Of a stretch of DNA of 12,312 bases, positions 11,457 through 12,312 are shown piece after piece (position 1 is the stretch's first letter; the number at the start of each line of letters is the position of its first letter). A program made the position numbers and the translations under genes. The notes under the pieces are model-generated. The model made no database searches, was not told the origin of the DNA, and was given only the letters and a program-made list of their open reading frames with translations. This stretch comes from Armatimonadota bacterium (GTDB lineage Bacteria; Armatimonadota; DTGP01; JAHWJO01), in contig JAHWJO010000076.1 in the NCBI GenBank assembly GCA_019348365.1, positions 1 through 12,312 of the forward strand. Direction: 5' to 3'.

Positions 11457-12312
11457 TGGAGGGGCACGAAGTCCTTTTGTCTCACGATCTGCTGGCCGGC
11501 GGGGCTGGTCACAAAGTCGATCCAGGTCTTCGCGTGGCCGGCGGGAGTTCCTTTGGTGTACTGGTACAGCTCCCGCGAGATGGGGTAGCTGTTGTTCATC
11601 ACGTTATCCACCGTCGGATCGACGGCGGGGCTGTTGGCATCCTTTTTCATCTTGACCGGCTTCACTTTGGGATTCAAATAACCCAGGCCCACGTAGCCGA
11701 TAGCGCCCTTATCCTGCGCGGTGGTGTCCACGATCTGGTTGGTGGACGGCAGCAGGAGAGTCGAGGGGACGAAATTCTCCTCCTTGAGGACGTGTTCCCG
11801 GAAATAATCGTAAGTGCCGGAATTGGTCTCCCGCGAGAGGAGGAGGATCTTCTGGTCCGGCCCGCCCACCTGATTCCAGTTCGTGACCTTACCGGTGTAA
11901 ATCTCCTTGACCTGATCCAGCGTGAGCGTATCGACCGGGTTTTCGGGATGAACGATGACGCTCAGCGCATCGCGGGCGACGACGTTCTCGACGGGGTTGA
12001 TGCCTTTCGCCTGGGCGGCCTGGAGCTCCTTCGGCTCGATCTCGCGGGAGGCGTTGGCGATGTCCGCCGTCCCGTTGATGAGGCCAGTGATCCCGGTTCC
12101 CGAACCGCCCCCGGTAACGGAGATCGGAACGTTCGGGTGCTGCTTCTCGAACGCCTCGACCCACGCCTGGGTCAGTTGCAGCAGGGTGTCCGACCCTTTG
12201 ATGACCAGCGTCCCGCCCTGGGCGGTGGCTCCCGGCGCAGCGCCGGTGGTTTCACCGGCATTCCCGCCGCCGGGGGAATTGCACCCGGCTCCCAGCAGCC
12301 CCAGGGACAGGG
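11453..12312 (-). CDS. pstS: Phosphate-binding lipoprotein PstS (5' end beyond the window)
   Basis: Reading from the right edge (first whole codon 12310-12308) gives 285 residues of a periplasmic phosphate-binding protein. Only the end of the signal peptide is present: LSLGLLGAGCNS, a relaxed lipobox with Cys at visible residue 10, followed by a Gly/Thr/Ala-rich linker. Phosphate-contact motifs are GSDTL (about 39-43), GGGSGTG (about 66-72) and SRETNSGT, where the anion is held by backbone and Ser/Thr/Arg groups. The mature domain continues to the end without interruption, closing with PAGQQIVRQKDFVPLQ. Its stop overlaps the pstC start. The operon promoter and any Pho box lie outside the window. 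The lipobox has Gly rather than Leu at -3, so lipidation is likely but not certain. Confidence 0.95.
   Translation of the reverse strand, partial: LSLGLLGAGCNSPGGGNAGETTGAAPGATAQGGTLVIKGSDTLLQLTQAWVEAFEKQHPNVPISVTGGGSGTGITGLINGTADIANASREIEPKELQAAQAKGINPVENVVARDALSVIVHPENPVDTLTLDQVKEIYTGKVTNWNQVGGPDQKILLLSRETNSGTYDYFREHVLKEENFVPSTLLLPSTNQIVDTTAQDKGAIGYVGLGYLNPKVKPVKMKKDANSPAVDPTVDNVMNNSYPISRELYQYTKGTPAGHAKTWIDFVTSPAGQQIVRQKDFVPLQ

Overview
The window is high-GC bacterial chromosomal DNA with tightly packed genes, many overlapping by a few bases. It has no rRNA, tRNA, CRISPR array or transposase that I can see. The mix of zinc-ribbon/FHA/RDD/PP2C signalling proteins, a GH116 glycosidase, a Pst phosphate operon and several kinds of palindromic spacer repeat would suit a free-living Gram-negative or deep-branching lineage such as Armatimonadota, Chloroflexota or Planctomycetota. 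That placement is an impression, not a demonstration.

Region 1 (1-4181, + strand) is a putative phospho-signalling cluster. It starts with the last 24 codons of an unidentified gene, followed by a zinc-ribbon protein with two FHA domains and an N-terminal Thr-repeat tail. Next come a double-zinc-module RDD membrane protein, a PP2C-type Ser/Thr phosphatase, and a two-TM potassium-type channel with a helical-repeat cytoplasmic domain. FHA domains read phospho-threonine and PP2C removes it, so the set looks like the reader/eraser half of a Ser/Thr kinase circuit that may act on the membrane proteins. No kinase lies in the window.

Region 2 (4311-7543, - strand) holds a GH116 (GBA2-like) beta-glycosidase, followed after 15 nt by a nucleotidyltransferase-fold protein and a 68-residue partner overlapping it by ATGA. 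The last two look like a two-gene toxin-antitoxin-like cassette.

Region 3 (7795-12312, - strand) is the high-affinity phosphate uptake system pstS-pstC-pstA-pstB, with each gene overlapping the next. A 313-nt spacer follows, then phoU with its own plausible promoter and an intrinsic terminator.

The spacers are unusually structured. Two contain heptad/octad-periodic stem-loop elements (AGTCnnn, GGGAGTTn) that share a CTCCAWGGAG core. One has a GC-rich double-hairpin palindrome and one a cloverleaf-like element. A very strong GC hairpin sits just after the pstS stop codon, inside the 5' end of pstC.
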